64,000 nt of DNA from an uncultured Microcaldota archaeon (GCA_903851445.1 CAINOH010000009.1:149908-213907); one strand, 5' to 3'; positions 29,101-37,783 are shown, counted from the first letter of the stretch. Numbers and translations are program-made. Notes: a model not told the origin generated them from the sequence alone.

Positions 29101-30521
29101 TTGGCCTCGGAATCCCTGACCTTGCCCTCGACGCGCAAGATGATTTCTTCCATGCTGGCGATTTTTGCCGCCTGCTCCTGGAATGCCTCGGCCTTCTTTG
29201 CAAGGTCGGCCACTGTTGACGAAAGCGCGTTGGTCTCGTCTATAAGGCGCGTTTGCTCGGCACGGGTGGCGCCCGTGCTCTGCAGCGGCTCTCCGGGAAC
29301 GCGCGGGCCGCCCGCTTGCGACGCCTCGTACTGCATGCCGGTTATCATCAAACGTGTTTCTGCGACTGCGCGCGCGTTCTGCTCGACTTTCTGCGAAAGC
29401 TCGGCGGCAATCCTGCGGTAGTCCGCAATGCCGTGCTCGTGCTCGGCCTTGAGCGCGCTGATGTCGCGGAGCACCGCGTCGTGGGTGGAATTGATGGTGT
29501 CTGACGTGAGCTTGTATTCCGAGAGATTCTTTTGGATCTCTGAAAACACGGCTTGCATCTTGTTGGACTGCGCGGTAAGCAGCCGTTCAACCGCCTTTAC
29601 CTGCTCGTAGTTTGCGGAGACCTCGGCGCGGGTCTTTTCAAGTTCCTTTGAGTAGTCGCCCAAGACCGCCATGCCGGTGCCGGCGCGCAGCTCCGCAATT
29701 GCTTTTTCGTGGGCGTCTACTTTCGCCTCCACGCCAGTCGCGCCTTGCGGTCCGTAGGCAGCTGCACCGCCCGCGACCATGCTGTTTAGCCGGTCAACCG
29801 ATGTGGACACCTGCGATACTGTGTCGCGGAGCGAGTCGATGGAAAGTCGGAGCTGCTGGCGGTCCACGTCAGCCATCTTCGAGTATTTCTCGAATTGCGC
29901 ACGCGACATTATCTGCTCCGAAGGGTAGTCCGACTTCAGCGCTATCTTACGTTCAAGCTCCGCTATCTTGTTGTGCGCCGCGTCGGTCTTGATGAAGTAG
30001 TCCTTGTCCCGGTCCGCCCATGCTTTTAGCTGCTCGAGCGCGACTTCCATCGGCCGCAGGCGTGAGGACTGCTCGGTGTACTCGGCCTCGAGCTTGCGCA
30101 CCGCGCTTGAAATACCGGACTCTGCTGGCTTGTCCGCTGAGCCCTGCAGACCTGTTTGTTTGATTGTTGAAAGTTGTGCGCGCAGGTCGGAAATTTCAGA
30201 CCCCAGCTTGTCGGGCTGGACGCGGTCTATTATGGTGATAATCTGCTCTGCCTTTGACTGCGCGGCCTGGATGTTGTGTTCAAGAGCCGAGACGCGGTCC
30301 GAAAGCTGGGAGAGTCCCTGGCCGAACGAAGCGAGCGCGCCTTCGGTCTTTTGCCTAAAATCAGGCGGACCGCCTGCTGCTGCATTGGTGTTTTGCTGGC
30401 TTGTTGCTGTGAAAGCGGCAAACGGGGCTTGGCCTGCGGGGCTTGTGCTGGGCGCTTGAGGCGCGTTTTCCTTTTGAGCTGCGTTTTTTTTCAGAAAATC
30501 GTCCAAATCCAATACTGGCAT
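26181..30521 (-). CDS. Giant (1446 aa) hendecad-repeat coiled-coil protein with P/Q-rich C-terminus
   Basis: Repeats of type xFExKQxxxxx (DFEKKQTEATV/GFERKQGWALA/DFEKRQSSATA/AFEAQQSKIIS...) over most of its length. Confidence 0.85.
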   Translation of the reverse strand: MPVLDLDDFLKKNAAQKENAPQAPSTSPAGQAPFAAFTATSQQNTNAAAGGPPDFRQKTEGALASFGQGLSQLSDRVSALEHNIQAAQSKAEQIITIIDRVQPDKLGSEISDLRAQLSTIKQTGLQGSADKPAESGISSAVRKLEAEYTEQSSRLRPMEVALEQLKAWADRDKDYFIKTDAAHNKIAELERKIALKSDYPSEQIMSRAQFEKYSKMADVDRQQLRLSIDSLRDTVSQVSTSVDRLNSMVAGGAAAYGPQGATGVEAKVDAHEKAIAELRAGTGMAVLGDYSKELEKTRAEVSANYEQVKAVERLLTAQSNKMQAVFSEIQKNLSEYKLTSDTINSTHDAVLRDISALKAEHEHGIADYRRIAAELSQKVEQNARAVAETRLMITGMQYEASQAGGPRVPGEPLQSTGATRAEQTRLIDETNALSSTVADLAKKAEAFQEQAAKIASMEEIILRVEGKVRDSEANNAALFVNVTTGFSELKHRMEGISGGQDAARIAVVEKGFGALGAKINSIEHENTVLFSNLSKSVSKLKAQVDALQVAGSPSNEVFASADGRVTFASATTTPSQAGNLLSRVDALERSIFSLHIPASNAGDGGNDPNTQFTAPENANSLRQLETRLARLEGLDAELGEWKTQAEGVSAKVDALSSSQSQLMQEVASVISEKQAAAVADEQFSQTQVEETKTLLNELKVQTELLSSKLAETENNVSTIVGQRFSQLQTQSDRLGADLSGLKTTLPEKIGVITAAEERQAKALAAVDAKLSQTAERLLKAQQATGQQTLEFTEFRDAVPEKIRLAVAASESRHAEALSAIDTKQGARMAEQAAKIVGFEKKQDGLLTDFEKKQTEATVGFERKQGWALADFEKRQSSATAAFEAQQSKIISDFESKTSTSVKTFESSQSQMLAAFEAQQTQALSALDSKQAEAIAALDKRQADLTATLEVRESQASHSIDDLRAGLAAQKSDSEKAIAALSERAGAMDAFSHSISEQLFTTKTDVAAELAGLRKSQDALSERAGAADSLSHSISEQLSTTKADLSNELACVRKAQDELARTLQDTDSRLTAAVSDGFARSAASIEALSRSAASTAQLAMQKADSEKNIAGMAERMDTQDAFSRSISELLSATKTDVAAELAGLRKAQEASAKASQDADAKLSASVEGLARSSSSIEQIAARSASSTEQLVASISETNKTVASLRSAMGAGELRQEQERASVKASSALLEQKVANLFVALENIASLSRELDASRNNVSGVANAPRAAIARQAPVQATAERAVAESPGPAEQQADALKSGLSDLEKALAEMETKAPAAPPRAAEFPRQQSQFVRQPQPVVQRQATQYVSPPQQRHQEYYAPHAEQSIRREPLGGHTPSFRPAARPAQRVQQYRESEFAPQSDAEFSAQTEADKQAMDLMEELRGKILGEAVPKPEKKDSEAAEEKEQQ

Positions 30522-30665
30522 TTTCTGCTCCCCTTGAAAGAGTGGTCATGCCGGCCAGCAGTTCTTTCAGAGTCGGTTACGAAAAGTCCGTTATTAAGCC
30601 TGCGCAAATAGTGGAACAGTTCGTCAAATGACTAACGCCGCGATAAGTATAGGAAAAACGCAGGC

Positions 30666-31106
30666 TTATTTCCCGGTTATTTTGCGGGAAATTACGTCAG
30701 CAAGGCCTTTGATTGCGTAAAGGAGGCCGGGAACGCTCTTTGGCTCGGTTTTCGGGGCTTGCTGGCCGGCCTGTGACTTTTCGTTCTGGGTGTTGTCTGG
30801 TGACGCGACGGTCGAGGCGAATGCTTGGGTGACGTCATTTGCCATCTTTTGCTCTTCTGCATCCTTTTCCGCCTGCGACAGGGTCTGCTCGGTCCAGTCC
30901 GCCTCTGACGTGGGATCCGCGCTGACAGTGTGTCTGGCTGCGCCGGCCGGGTTGGGTGGCTGTGGCTGCTTGTTTGTTGGGATTTCCGGTTGCGGCGTTG
31001 CCTGTATTTGTGTGAGCACCCGCGGCTTTGAAAGCTTTGGCTGCTCGGGCTCGGAAACCGAGAGTATCTTGGGCCGCTTTGGGTCTGCGGGCGTTGGTTG
31101 ATCCAT
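30666..31106 (-). CDS. Hypothetical low-complexity (P/Q/T-rich) protein
   Basis: MDQPTPADPKRPKILSVSEPEQPKL...; divergent from the Ub-like gene. Confidence 0.55.
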   Translation of the reverse strand: MDQPTPADPKRPKILSVSEPEQPKLSKPRVLTQIQATPQPEIPTNKQPQPPNPAGAARHTVSADPTSEADWTEQTLSQAEKDAEEQKMANDVTQAFASTVASPDNTQNEKSQAGQQAPKTEPKSVPGLLYAIKGLADVISRKITGK

Positions 31107-31213
31107 GTTGAAATCGGTGCCAAATGCTTAGAGAAAAGAGGCTGGCGCAAAAATAAATATCGGCATACTGGACTGCGGCGCGCTTTTTAAGTTTGAGGCT
31201 GAAAAGTAGTGTT

Positions 31214-31456
31214 ATGGCCGAATACAACATCACTGTTGTCCACACCACGAGCGGAAAGGAGACGCTTCTCGCTGTTGAGGAGGCGTTCTCGGTCGCGTCC
31301 GTGCTCGAGGTGCTTGCTGAGAGTCTTCACCTTAAGGACCGCTTTGTGCTTGCGACCAAGGAAAACAAGATACTCGACCCGCAACTTACCCTAAAGGATG
31401 CGGGTGTTGCTGCGGGTGCTGTGCTTCTTCTGATGCCAGACCCAACTGGCGGCTGA
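31214..31456 (+). CDS. Ubiquitin-like beta-grasp protein with terminal Gly-Gly (80 aa)
   Basis: MAEYNITVVHTTSGKETLLAVEEAFSVASVLEVLAESLHLKDRFVLATKENKILDPQLTLKDAGVAAGAVLLLMPDPTGG*; Ub-like length and TLKDAGVxxG..L region; stop directly after GG; TATA-like CTTTTTAAGTTT upstream. Confidence 0.88.
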   Translation: MAEYNITVVHTTSGKETLLAVEEAFSVASVLEVLAESLHLKDRFVLATKENKILDPQLTLKDAGVAAGAVLLLMPDPTGG

Positions 31457-31473
31457 AAAAACAGAAAAAACTA

Positions 31474-32256
31474 TTACGGGTTCAGCTGCGCCGCCACATA
31501 GTTGACGCTGCCGCCGGGGTAATAGTTTGTCGTGCCGTCGTAGAGGTACTTGTCCACCGCGGGAGTTGAAAAGTTCAGTTCGGGTGTGGAGATGCAAGTG
31601 CTGTTCGCGCAAACCTCGACGTCAAAATAGTACGTCTTGCCTGGAGAGAGGGACAGCAGGGGTTCGTACTGCGAAAACGCGGCTGGCTGCGCAACAAGAT
31701 ATTGCCTGCGCACTCCGGGCGAATCGCCGTAACGCAGGGTGCCGGTCGCATTGGCGTTGGTGAACCAGTATATGTCGGCGTTTGATGTGCGGATTCCGCT
31801 GACGGACATGTTGATGAACGCCGGAGCTGAAGAGTTCACAACGGGCAAGGGCGTTGCGGAAGGCACAACGGATGCGATTGCAGTTGGCGTGGCTGTGGCG
31901 TTCGGTACTGTGGGTATTGCAGACGCGTTCTCTGTTTCCCCTATTGTCTCATTCGGGCCGAACGTCTTCGTGCACTCGCTGCGATTCTCGAACGTACTGT
32001 TGGATACCCACACACCGTTGACGCACTCGTAATACGTCTGTCTGCCGCTGATCGAACCAATACACAAGAAATCCTTTTTAGTGCCGTTGACGCACGCAGG
32101 TGCGCTTGGCGCGGGCGTAACCGACGCGACGGCGTTGTTCGCCGGGTTGGCGCCGCGGTTGCCCACCAGCACGAATGCGGCTGCAAGCAGGATAATGACT
32201 GCCACTGCTACGGCGTAATAGATTCGGTTGTCGTTGTCAAGCAGGTTTTTTGCCAT
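31474..32256 (-). CDS. Membrane-anchored extracellular protein with fibronectin III-like domain
   Basis: N-terminal TM YAVAVAVIILLAAAFVLVG; YWFTNANATGTLRYG...LSPGKTYYFDVEVC. Confidence 0.6.
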   Translation of the reverse strand: MAKNLLDNDNRIYYAVAVAVIILLAAAFVLVGNRGANPANNAVASVTPAPSAPACVNGTKKDFLCIGSISGRQTYYECVNGVWVSNSTFENRSECTKTFGPNETIGETENASAIPTVPNATATPTAIASVVPSATPLPVVNSSAPAFINMSVSGIRTSNADIYWFTNANATGTLRYGDSPGVRRQYLVAQPAAFSQYEPLLSLSPGKTYYFDVEVCANSTCISTPELNFSTPAVDKYLYDGTTNYYPGGSVNYVAAQLNP

Positions 32257-32289
32257 GGTAATGTCTCACTTCCTTTTTGGCTGAAAAAA

Positions 32290-32526
32290 TCATTTCTTTT
32301 TATTGCCGCGAACGCCCTTTTTTACCGCTGCTTTCTTGGCGTTCCCTGTGGCTTTTGCGGTTTTCCTTGCCGCCTTCTTTGCGACCGCCTTTTTGGCTGC
32401 TTTCGCACTTGACGCGCGGCCGAGATACTCAAGCACGTGCTGCTGCACCTTGCCCGCCCTGCGCACGGATTCCACGCGGTAGCGGTAAAGGATGCCCTTG
32501 ATGCGCTTGGTGCGGGTGAAGGCCAT
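32290..32526 (-). CDS. Small basic protein with K/A-rich tail
   Basis: MAFTRTKRIKGILYRYRVESVRRAGKVQQHVLEYLGRASSAKAAKKAVAKKAARKTAKATGNAKKAAVKKGVRGNKKK. Confidence 0.6.
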   Translation of the reverse strand: MAFTRTKRIKGILYRYRVESVRRAGKVQQHVLEYLGRASSAKAAKKAVAKKAARKTAKATGNAKKAAVKKGVRGNKKK

Positions 32527-32577
32527 GCGACATATATTACGGGTTGGGCGAAGTATTAATACGATTCGAAAGGTGTA

Positions 32578-33381
32578 GTGAATGTGGACGTTTGCGATAT
32601 GGATGAGCACCTGAAAGCGGCCTGCGCCGCAGCAAGAAAGGCAGCAGAATATCTCTACCGCAAGCAGGGCGCGGGAAAGACACGCTACAAGCGCGGCCGC
32701 GAGCTCGTCACCGAGGCAGACCTCGAGTCGCAGGAAATAATCTTCGACGAACTTGAGCGCTTCGGCCTACCGTTCCAGTCCGAGGAAAAGAATTCCAAAC
32801 TCACAAAAGGCACGCGCTGGGTCATAGACCCCATTGACGGGACGGAACATTTCGTGCGCAACGCGCCGTTCTATTCAGTGTCAATCGCCCTTGTAAAGGA
32901 TGACCTGCCGGTGGTCGGTGCGGTGAACGTTCCGGGCTTGGGCTTGGAATACTGCGCACAGGCGGGGGCGGGGGCGTTCAAGAACGGAAAGCCCATCCAC
33001 GTCTCGCGGGTGGTCTCGCTTGACTACGCATCGGTGTTCATCCACCCGTACAAGCGTTTCAAGATGGCTGGCTATGAGGGCGCGTTCTTGGAGCTTTCCA
33101 AGAAGATACGCCACCCTCGCTATTTCGCCTCAAGCGAGTTCGAGCTCGCGTTCATGGCGGAAGGTGCGGCAGACGCGGTCGCAAAGTCTGCATTCAGGCT
33201 CTGGGACGTGGCGGCTGGTGCGGTCATCGTGACCGAGGCAGGCGGAAAGACCACCGACTTCGACGGGCGGCCCTGGAATGCCAACTCCAACGCACTCCTT
33301 GCATCCAACGGCAGGGTCCATTCCGCGCTTCTGGCGCTGATAAGGCGGGAGCGCTCGAAAGGGAAAAAGCGCAAAAGTTAG
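32578..33381 (+). CDS. Inositol monophosphatase / archaeal FBPase family
   Basis: VTEADLESQEIIFDEL; WVIDPIDGTEHFVRNAPFYSVSIAL; LWDVAAGAVIVTEAGG. Confidence 0.93.
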   Translation: MNVDVCDMDEHLKAACAAARKAAEYLYRKQGAGKTRYKRGRELVTEADLESQEIIFDELERFGLPFQSEEKNSKLTKGTRWVIDPIDGTEHFVRNAPFYSVSIALVKDDLPVVGAVNVPGLGLEYCAQAGAGAFKNGKPIHVSRVVSLDYASVFIHPYKRFKMAGYEGAFLELSKKIRHPRYFASSEFELAFMAEGAADAVAKSAFRLWDVAAGAVIVTEAGGKTTDFDGRPWNANSNALLASNGRVHSALLALIRRERSKGKKRKS

Positions 33382-33432
33382 GCACTACAACCTGAAGGCC
33401 GCAAAAAAAGGAACTTGGAGAAAACTAAAAAA

Positions 33433-33783
33433 TTACGCGGTTCTTCTACCGAGTGGAAACACCGAGCCGCACTTCTTGCAGGTCTTTTCCTTGCGCTTCC
33501 AGTTGAAGTCGAACTCCGCGCCGCCGCAGTCCGGGCAGGCGCGCATTTCGGAACTGTGGAAGGACGCCCAGCCGGCCTTGGTCTCGGAGTAGGCGTGGCG
33601 GTTGGTTGAATAGGCGACTTTGGGCTCTCCGCCAGCGGGCTTTGCCTCGGTTACCTGGCTGCTGCCTGAAAACTCCTTTTTCTTCTCAAACGCCCGCTCG
33701 AGGTTCTTGCTCGAGCAGCGCGGGCAGATTACGGCGTCGTCAGCGTCGAAACGCAGGTTGCAGTTCTTGCATAAGTATTTCAC
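33433..33783 (-). CDS. Two-zinc-ribbon protein
   Basis: GTG start VKYLCKNCNLRFDADDAVICPRC; C-terminal CPDCGGAEF...CKKCGSVFP. Confidence 0.7.
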   Translation of the reverse strand: MKYLCKNCNLRFDADDAVICPRCSSKNLERAFEKKKEFSGSSQVTEAKPAGGEPKVAYSTNRHAYSETKAGWASFHSSEMRACPDCGGAEFDFNWKRKEKTCKKCGSVFPLGRRTA

Positions 33784-33954
33784 GGGGGCCCCCTCACTTC
33801 CACTAATAACGTGGGCGCGAAAAGCTAAAAGCCCGTTGTTTGCGTTTTTGGTTTGCTTTAGCGGGCGCAAGAAAAAACAAAAGACGAAGCGGTCTCTGGC
33901 GTTTGCCTGCTGCTATTTTGGCTGTTGCCCTGTTCGTGGCTCTCTGCCTGTTTT

Positions 33955-35232
33955 CTATTTCTTGAACGGGTTCCGGTACCTTGCCTTGCTTCCAAGCCTT
34001 GCCTCAATTTCAAGCAGCCGGTTGTACTTGCAGGTGCGTTCGCTTCTTGCCGGTGCGCCGGTTTTGATCTGGCCTGCGCCGATGCCTACGGCAAAGTCCG
34101 CGATGAACGAATCCTCTCCTTCTCCTGACCTGTGAGACACCACAACGTTCCATCCGGCATCTTGGGCTAACCTTGCTGCCTGCATCCCTTCTGTTACTGT
34201 TCCGATTTGGTTGATTTTGAGAAGGAGCGCGTTGCACGCGTTCATCGCTATTGCTTTCTTAATTCTTGTTGGGTTGGTTACAAGCAGGTCGTCTCCTACT
34301 ACTTGGTGTTTGTTTGTCTTTGTGAACGCGGCAAATTCATCATACCCCACTTCCTGAAAACCGTCTTCGATTGAACGCAAGGGGTACTCCTCTTCCAGTT
34401 TGCCATAATACTTTGCCAATTCGCTTGACGTGCGTGTTTTGTTGTCAACCGCGTACTTTCCGTTTTTGTAGAAGTTGGATGCCGCTGGGTCTATTGCTAT
34501 TGTAAAGTCGTTTTCATAACCTAGGTTTGCAACAGCGCCCAAGCAAAGAGCAAACGCGTCGCCCATCGTCTTTACCGGTGGCACGAAACCACCCTCATCG
34601 CCAAGGTTGGTGAAGGTTCCACCAAACTTGCTTGAGATCGACCTCTTCAATTCGTGATATGCCTCCACGCTTTCTCTCAACGCAACGGAATAGCTCTTCG
34701 CGTAGGCCGGCTGGATCATCACTTCCTGGCAAGCAAGACCACCAGAGGCGTGCTTGCCCCCGTTGATTACGTTGAGCATGGGAACTGGAAGAAGGTTGGT
34801 TGCCTTTGGCTTGTAGATTCCTGCTAGGTATTCGTATAGCTCTTTTCCTTGCGCCAGCGCGCCCGCTCTTGCCAGAGCCATAGATACTGCAGTTGTTGCG
34901 TTCGCCCCAAGCACGGACTTCCCTTCCGTGCCATCAAGCGCAATCATCGCATTGTCAAGCTTTTCCTGCTCTTCAACGTTCATTCCAACGAGTTTCTTCG
35001 CTATCGGCCCGTTTACGTTTGCTACGGCCTTGCTTACTGACTTTCCTTCATATTCCTTACCGCCGTCACGAAGCTCCAGCGCCTCGAACTTTCCGGTTGA
35101 CGCGCCGCTTGGCGTTATTGCCTTTGTAGTGCCTAACTTTGTCCTTACGGTTGCCTGCACCGTCGGGTTGCCTCGCGAGTCAAGGACCTGCATCGCGCCT
35201 ATGAATTCTATCTTGGTTGCCACAGTACACAC
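33955..35232 (-). CDS. eno: Enolase
   Basis: QVLDSRGNPTVQATVRT; SGASTGKFEALELRDG; SHRSGEGEDSFIADFAVGIGAGQIKTG. Confidence 0.98.
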   Translation of the reverse strand: MCTVATKIEFIGAMQVLDSRGNPTVQATVRTKLGTTKAITPSGASTGKFEALELRDGGKEYEGKSVSKAVANVNGPIAKKLVGMNVEEQEKLDNAMIALDGTEGKSVLGANATTAVSMALARAGALAQGKELYEYLAGIYKPKATNLLPVPMLNVINGGKHASGGLACQEVMIQPAYAKSYSVALRESVEAYHELKRSISSKFGGTFTNLGDEGGFVPPVKTMGDAFALCLGAVANLGYENDFTIAIDPAASNFYKNGKYAVDNKTRTSSELAKYYGKLEEEYPLRSIEDGFQEVGYDEFAAFTKTNKHQVVGDDLLVTNPTRIKKAIAMNACNALLLKINQIGTVTEGMQAARLAQDAGWNVVVSHRSGEGEDSFIADFAVGIGAGQIKTGAPARSERTCKYNRLLEIEARLGSKARYRNPFKK

Positions 35233-35269
35233 CCTCTTGTTTCAAAGGCAAACAGCGACAGGCAGCGTC

Positions 35270-35791
35270 TCAGACGCCGCGCTGCTTCTTGAAGCTCCCC
35301 TCATATTCCGTTCCTTTTTCCACGTAGTCGAAGCGTATCTGGCATATCTTCATACCCGGGAAGAGCGTAAGCGTAAACGGCGAGACGTTGAGTATCTCAA
35401 GCACCTGCACGTTGTCAACGCCGGGGTGGACGAAGTTGGAGCTGATGTGCACCATCACGCCAAGCCGCGCAAAGCGGCTCCTGCCCTGCAGCGTGCCGCA
35501 CAGGTTTTTCGAGAGAGTGATGCGTTCCTGTGTAGTGCCTAACACCATCTGGAACGGCTTGAGCGTTATGCCGTCCTTTCCTGCGGTAACTTTTTTTTCG
35601 CACTTGCGGAATTCCTTTGAAAAGTAGGTGTCTTCATGCACTGCAATCTTGCATTTTCCCTTGGGCACCAGGAACGTGCTGCCAAGCCGCAGGTCGATTG
35701 ACGCTGCGCCCAGGGTTTCCTTCGCAAAAGGAGTAATCTTGAGTTCCCCTTTCTTCATCATTTCCAGTATTTTCGTCTTTGAAAGCACCAT
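35270..35791 (-). CDS. dcd: dCTP deaminase
   Basis: MVLSKTKILEMMKKGEL; ASIDLRLGSTFLV; LQGRSRFARLGVMVH. Confidence 0.9.
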   Translation of the reverse strand: MVLSKTKILEMMKKGELKITPFAKETLGAASIDLRLGSTFLVPKGKCKIAVHEDTYFSKEFRKCEKKVTAGKDGITLKPFQMVLGTTQERITLSKNLCGTLQGRSRFARLGVMVHISSNFVHPGVDNVQVLEILNVSPFTLTLFPGMKICQIRFDYVEKGTEYEGSFKKQRGV

Positions 35792-35949
35792 CAGCAAAAG
35801 CACCAACAAATTTACTAGACGGTCACCGGCCTTAAATTGCCTTTGTTGGCACGCCCGCGCCAAAACAACTAATTAGTGGAAGTGAGGGGGGTCTGGGTAA
35901 AAACCAGGCAAAAAGCCCGCACAAATTCTTAAATTTAAGAACGTCTTAC

Positions 35950-36438
35950 TTGTTTTGTGATTTTTTGGACCAACAACCCGCCACGACCAGCCCCGAAAGC
36001 GCAGCCAGCCTGACCACCCAGATAAAGCACACCGTCTCGAAGAGGAAAAGAACGGGCAAGACCGCGGACCACTACGCCCGGCAAAAGGCCACGTGCTACG
36101 CGTATTTTCGGGTGAACATCGACGAGCAAAAAAAGACCAAGGCCGCGCAATACACGATTTACGACTTCGTCAACGACTCGTTCCACTTCTCGCCAACCAA
36201 AAAGGAGTTGACCATCCGCGTGCTTGAGGCGCTGAAGGAAAAGCCCATGGACTTTACGGAGCTCGCAGCGCGCCTTTCCGCAAAAAAGAGCACGCTTTAC
36301 CTTTTGCTTACCGCACTTCACCGGTCGGGCCTCATTGACCGCGAGACCAAGCGCCAGCCCTACCGGCTTTCCATATCCTTCTCGTCGATGCTTCGCGAGT
36401 ATTCATATTGGTGGGAGAACTGGGTGCGCATAAATTAG
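35950..36438 (+). CDS. Winged-helix transcription factor-like protein
   Basis: PMDFTELAARLSAKKSTLYLLLTALHRSGLIDRETKRQPYRLS. Confidence 0.6.
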   Translation: MFCDFLDQQPATTSPESAASLTTQIKHTVSKRKRTGKTADHYARQKATCYAYFRVNIDEQKKTKAAQYTIYDFVNDSFHFSPTKKELTIRVLEALKEKPMDFTELAARLSAKKSTLYLLLTALHRSGLIDRETKRQPYRLSISFSSMLREYSYWWENWVRIN

Positions 36439-36650
36439 TTGTATTATTGACGGACAGTGATTTTGTATAAACACGGCCAGCAACCAAACCCGGGCGCAAA
36501 ACGCCTGGCGCGACGACGTCGAAGAGATTGGCGACGCAGAGGGCGGCATCATCAAAAAATATGTATATCTTGCGATGGCATTGTTGATACTGACTGCCAT
36601 ATTGTTGATTTTTCTGAGGTTTGTGCTATACCTCTGGTAGATGATGCTTT

Positions 36651-36827
36651 TTGACCGAAGACACAACCACAGCAACCGTCTGCATCGAGGTGCCCCTCAA
36701 GCGCGACCGCAAAACCGCGGAGGAGCAGCGCACGCGCCTGCTAATATCAATCCTCTATGGTTTGGGCGGCGTCTTCGTCCTTGCGCTCTTCCTGTTCATA
36801 GGGTACCGGCTGCTTTACCCGTACTAA
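36651..36827 (+). CDS. Small single-TM protein (58 aa, TTG start)
   Basis: (M)TEDTTTATVCIEVPLKRDRKTAEEQRTRLLISILYGLGGVFVLALFLFIGYRLLYPY*. Confidence 0.4.
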   Translation: MTEDTTTATVCIEVPLKRDRKTAEEQRTRLLISILYGLGGVFVLALFLFIGYRLLYPY

Positions 36828-36970
36828 ACAATCCCCGTCCGGGCGCCGGCACGCGGTCTTTGCTACCCAAACCCGCAATTCAGATGCCATTAAAAGCTGC
36901 GCAACCAATAAAACTTCCTAGCTCTCTTAGGATTCCTAGAGGCAAAAAACCACCGAGGGTGTTTATCGTT

Positions 36971-37381
36971 ATGGGCATCACAGACCTGCTTTTTGGGAAG
37001 AAGAAAGTGCCGTCCTTCTCCACCAACGTGTTCACAATCGACACGACCATCCACCCGTTCCGCATCGCGGCGCGCAAGGCCGACTATGCGCAGCTTGACG
37101 TTGTCGTGACCAACAAATTTGAGAAGGAACTCCTCACATCCATAATCATAAGCGTGCCCAAGGCGCTTGGCTTTGAGCAGTCAACGCTCTCCCACCAGCG
37201 CGAGATACGCGCGGGAACCCTGGCCCCGGGCGAGTCGAAGACCGTGCGCGTGCAGGTCTGGGGGACCGTAAGAACCGACCCGGGCACTTACGAAATCAAG
37301 ATTTTCGCGCTTTCGCACTACCGCGACTACTCATATGTGCTCAACGAGGTGCGCAAAACAGTGGAACTGAGGGCGGCGTAA
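36971..37381 (+). CDS. Conserved hypothetical beta-rich protein
   Basis: MGITDLLFGKKKVPSFSTNVFTIDTTIHPFRIAARKADYAQLDVVV... Confidence 0.55.
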   Translation: MGITDLLFGKKKVPSFSTNVFTIDTTIHPFRIAARKADYAQLDVVVTNKFEKELLTSIIISVPKALGFEQSTLSHQREIRAGTLAPGESKTVRVQVWGTVRTDPGTYEIKIFALSHYRDYSYVLNEVRKTVELRAA

Positions 37382-37459
37382 CCATTTAAAAAGCGGCCTT
37401 GCATTTTTCTCTTGTCAATAATAATCCAAGCGCGCAAAGCGCCTCGTAGGTGAACTAAA

Positions 37460-37783
37460 ATGGCGGTAAGAGTTTCTGCTCTCATGGGAATGGACGTATT
37501 CACGGACACTGCAAAGTTCGTAGGCAAGGTCTACGACATCATAATCGACCTGCAAAAGGGAGAAGTCACGCGCCTCACGCTCGAGCCAATCAAGGTTGCG
37601 AACAAGGACGACGCCAGGCGCATCTTCAAGGAAAAGACAATACTCTACAAGAGCGTGAAGGCAGTTGAGAAGATAGTCATCGTCTCCGCAATCCAGCCGG
37701 TTGACACGGAGCCGGTTGAGGAAGAGGCGCCAAAGGAGCCCGAGAAGCCCTTCCAGCACTACTCTTACAAGTACAGGAGATAG
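37460..37783 (+). CDS. PRC-barrel domain protein
   Basis: TAKFVGKVYDIIIDLQKGEVTRLTLEP. Confidence 0.7.
   Translation: MAVRVSALMGMDVFTDTAKFVGKVYDIIIDLQKGEVTRLTLEPIKVANKDDARRIFKEKTILYKSVKAVEKIVIVSAIQPVDTEPVEEEAPKEPEKPFQHYSYKYRR

Noticed and set aside
36457-36654. 65-aa Arg-rich ORF (LARRRRRDWRRRGRHHQK)
   Set aside because: Arises from a frame shifted relative to a hydrophobic-helix-encoding frame (KKYVYLAMALLILTAILLIFLRFVLYLW*) that lacks a clear start; neither is supported enough to call.
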